This document shows, one piece after another, positions 63,297 to 64,000 of a stretch of 64,000 nt of DNA (positions within the stretch are counted from its first letter, which is position 1; the number at the start of each line of letters is the position of its first letter). A program made the translations under genes and the position numbers. Source of the DNA: Fragilaria crotonensis (taxonomy: Eukaryota; Bacillariophyta; Fragilariophyceae; Fragilariales; Fragilariaceae); the NCBI GenBank assembly GCA_022925895.1, contig JAKSYS010000185.1:1-64000 (forward strand), given 5' to 3'. The notes beneath the pieces were generated by a model, which saw only the letters and a program-made list of their open reading frames with translations, was not told the origin of the DNA and searched no databases.

Positions 63297-64000
63297 ATGG
63301 CGTACAATGCATTTCGAGTAACTGGGGATCTCCTTCACGTTATTGCAGTATGCATGATTCTTTATCGGTTGTTTGTGAAGAAGAATGCCCAAGGTGAGTC
63401 TTTGAATTAGTTTTTGAATTTGTTCCCCAGGCTCAAGGCTCTCATGTCACATGCGTTTGCTTTCACTGGGTAATAACTCACGTTTCAATCTAACACGATA
63501 GGAATTTCGCTCAAGACACAAGAAGCGCTACTCTTTGTCAGTGTCGCGCGGTATCTAGACTTGTTCACCACATTTTATGATGCCTACAACAGCATCGTGA
63601 AAATATTTTACATTTCTTCATCGCTCTTCATTTGCTGCTCGATTTCATGCCTACACCAACTCAAATCGACGTACAGACCTGATCAAGACATGGCTGCGGT
63701 TAAATCCTGGCATTATGTCATTGCAACGATTCTAACGTTCAGCTTCTCATACCTTATTTCGGATGCAACATTTGGCATTGATCCTTTAGAAATTTGTTGG
63801 ACGGCTTCCTTTATCTGGGAGCCGCTTGCTTTGATTCCTCAAGCCATTCTTTACCGACGTTATCGACAGGTCGAGGGATTGACTGGAGCATCATTTCTGT
63901 TCCTCATGGGGCTGTACCGGTTCCTTTACATTATCAACTGGATGTACAGAGCCAACACAGAAAAACGGTATAAGCATCATCTCGTCGTCTATTTCAGTGG
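63297..64000 (+). CDS. ER lumen protein-retaining (KDEL) receptor, partial
   Basis: ERD2-family receptor that retrieves K/HDEL-tagged proteins from the Golgi to the ER. Exon 1 is 63297-63393 (MAYNAFRVTGDLLHVIAVCM...), a 108-bp GT-AG intron follows (GTGAGT...CGATAG), and exon 2 runs from 63502 to the window end without a stop (about 199 aa seen). Family landmarks: FRVTGDLLH at the N-terminus, GISLKTQEALLFVSVARYLD, YNSIVKIFYISSS, DPLEICWTASFIWEPLALIP, GLTGASFLFLMGLYRFLYII and NWMYRANTE. Seven hydrophobic helices are expected; about six are visible. The C-terminal helix and coat-binding tail lie beyond the edge. The loop after the third helix differs from animal forms. Confidence 0.92.

Overview
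The window is nuclear DNA of a diatom, most likely a pennate. The strongest evidence is a 4.3-kb silicon transporter gene (29494-33780) built from three tandem SIT domains. Supporting evidence is secretory-type N-termini resembling diatom plastid presequences on two enzymes, short GT-AG introns of about 80-130 bp, and a diatom-style Ty1/copia retrotransposon.

Layout. 1-2.7 kb: a decayed DDE transposase and a fragment resembling the 5'-nucleotidase C-terminal domain. 3-17.2 kb: a gene-dense host segment with a complex I LYR subunit (NDUFB9-like) behind a perfect heat-shock element, a fructosamine-3-kinase, a Wee1/Myt1-like kinase, a diflavin reductase with two flavodoxin domains, an FYV7-like rRNA-processing protein, a CS-domain co-chaperone-like protein and an ALY-type mRNA-export adaptor. 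17.2-23.2 kb: a repeat zone holding an inverted partial copy of the CS-domain gene, a tandem array of ~1.02-kb units and a small possible secreted-peptide ORF. 23.4-25.9 kb: nitronate monooxygenase and diaminopimelate epimerase, divergently arranged. 26-29.5 kb: gene-poor, with a piggyBac-like relic. 29.5-35.6 kb: the triple SIT and a glycosyltransferase. 36-40.5 kb: an RNase H-type retroelement fragment and gene-poor DNA. 40.5-52.1 kb: an 11.5-kb minus-strand copia element with nearly identical LTRs and about 5 kb of unrecognised coding sequence upstream of gag. 52.3-55.6 kb: a METTL13-like methyltransferase and a five-TM protein with prominin/tweety-like topology. 55.6-63.3 kb: gene-poor, with several MITE-like elements. 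63.3 kb to the end: a KDEL receptor cut off by the window edge.

The host genes are mostly unrelated housekeeping functions (lysine biosynthesis, cell-cycle control, ER retrieval, mRNA export, respiration, silicon uptake), with no operon-like logic. Several neighbours are divergent and share short promoters. Many frames that are otherwise clearly conserved are broken by single-base indels in homopolymers. I read most of these as consensus errors rather than pseudogenes, but that is an inference.
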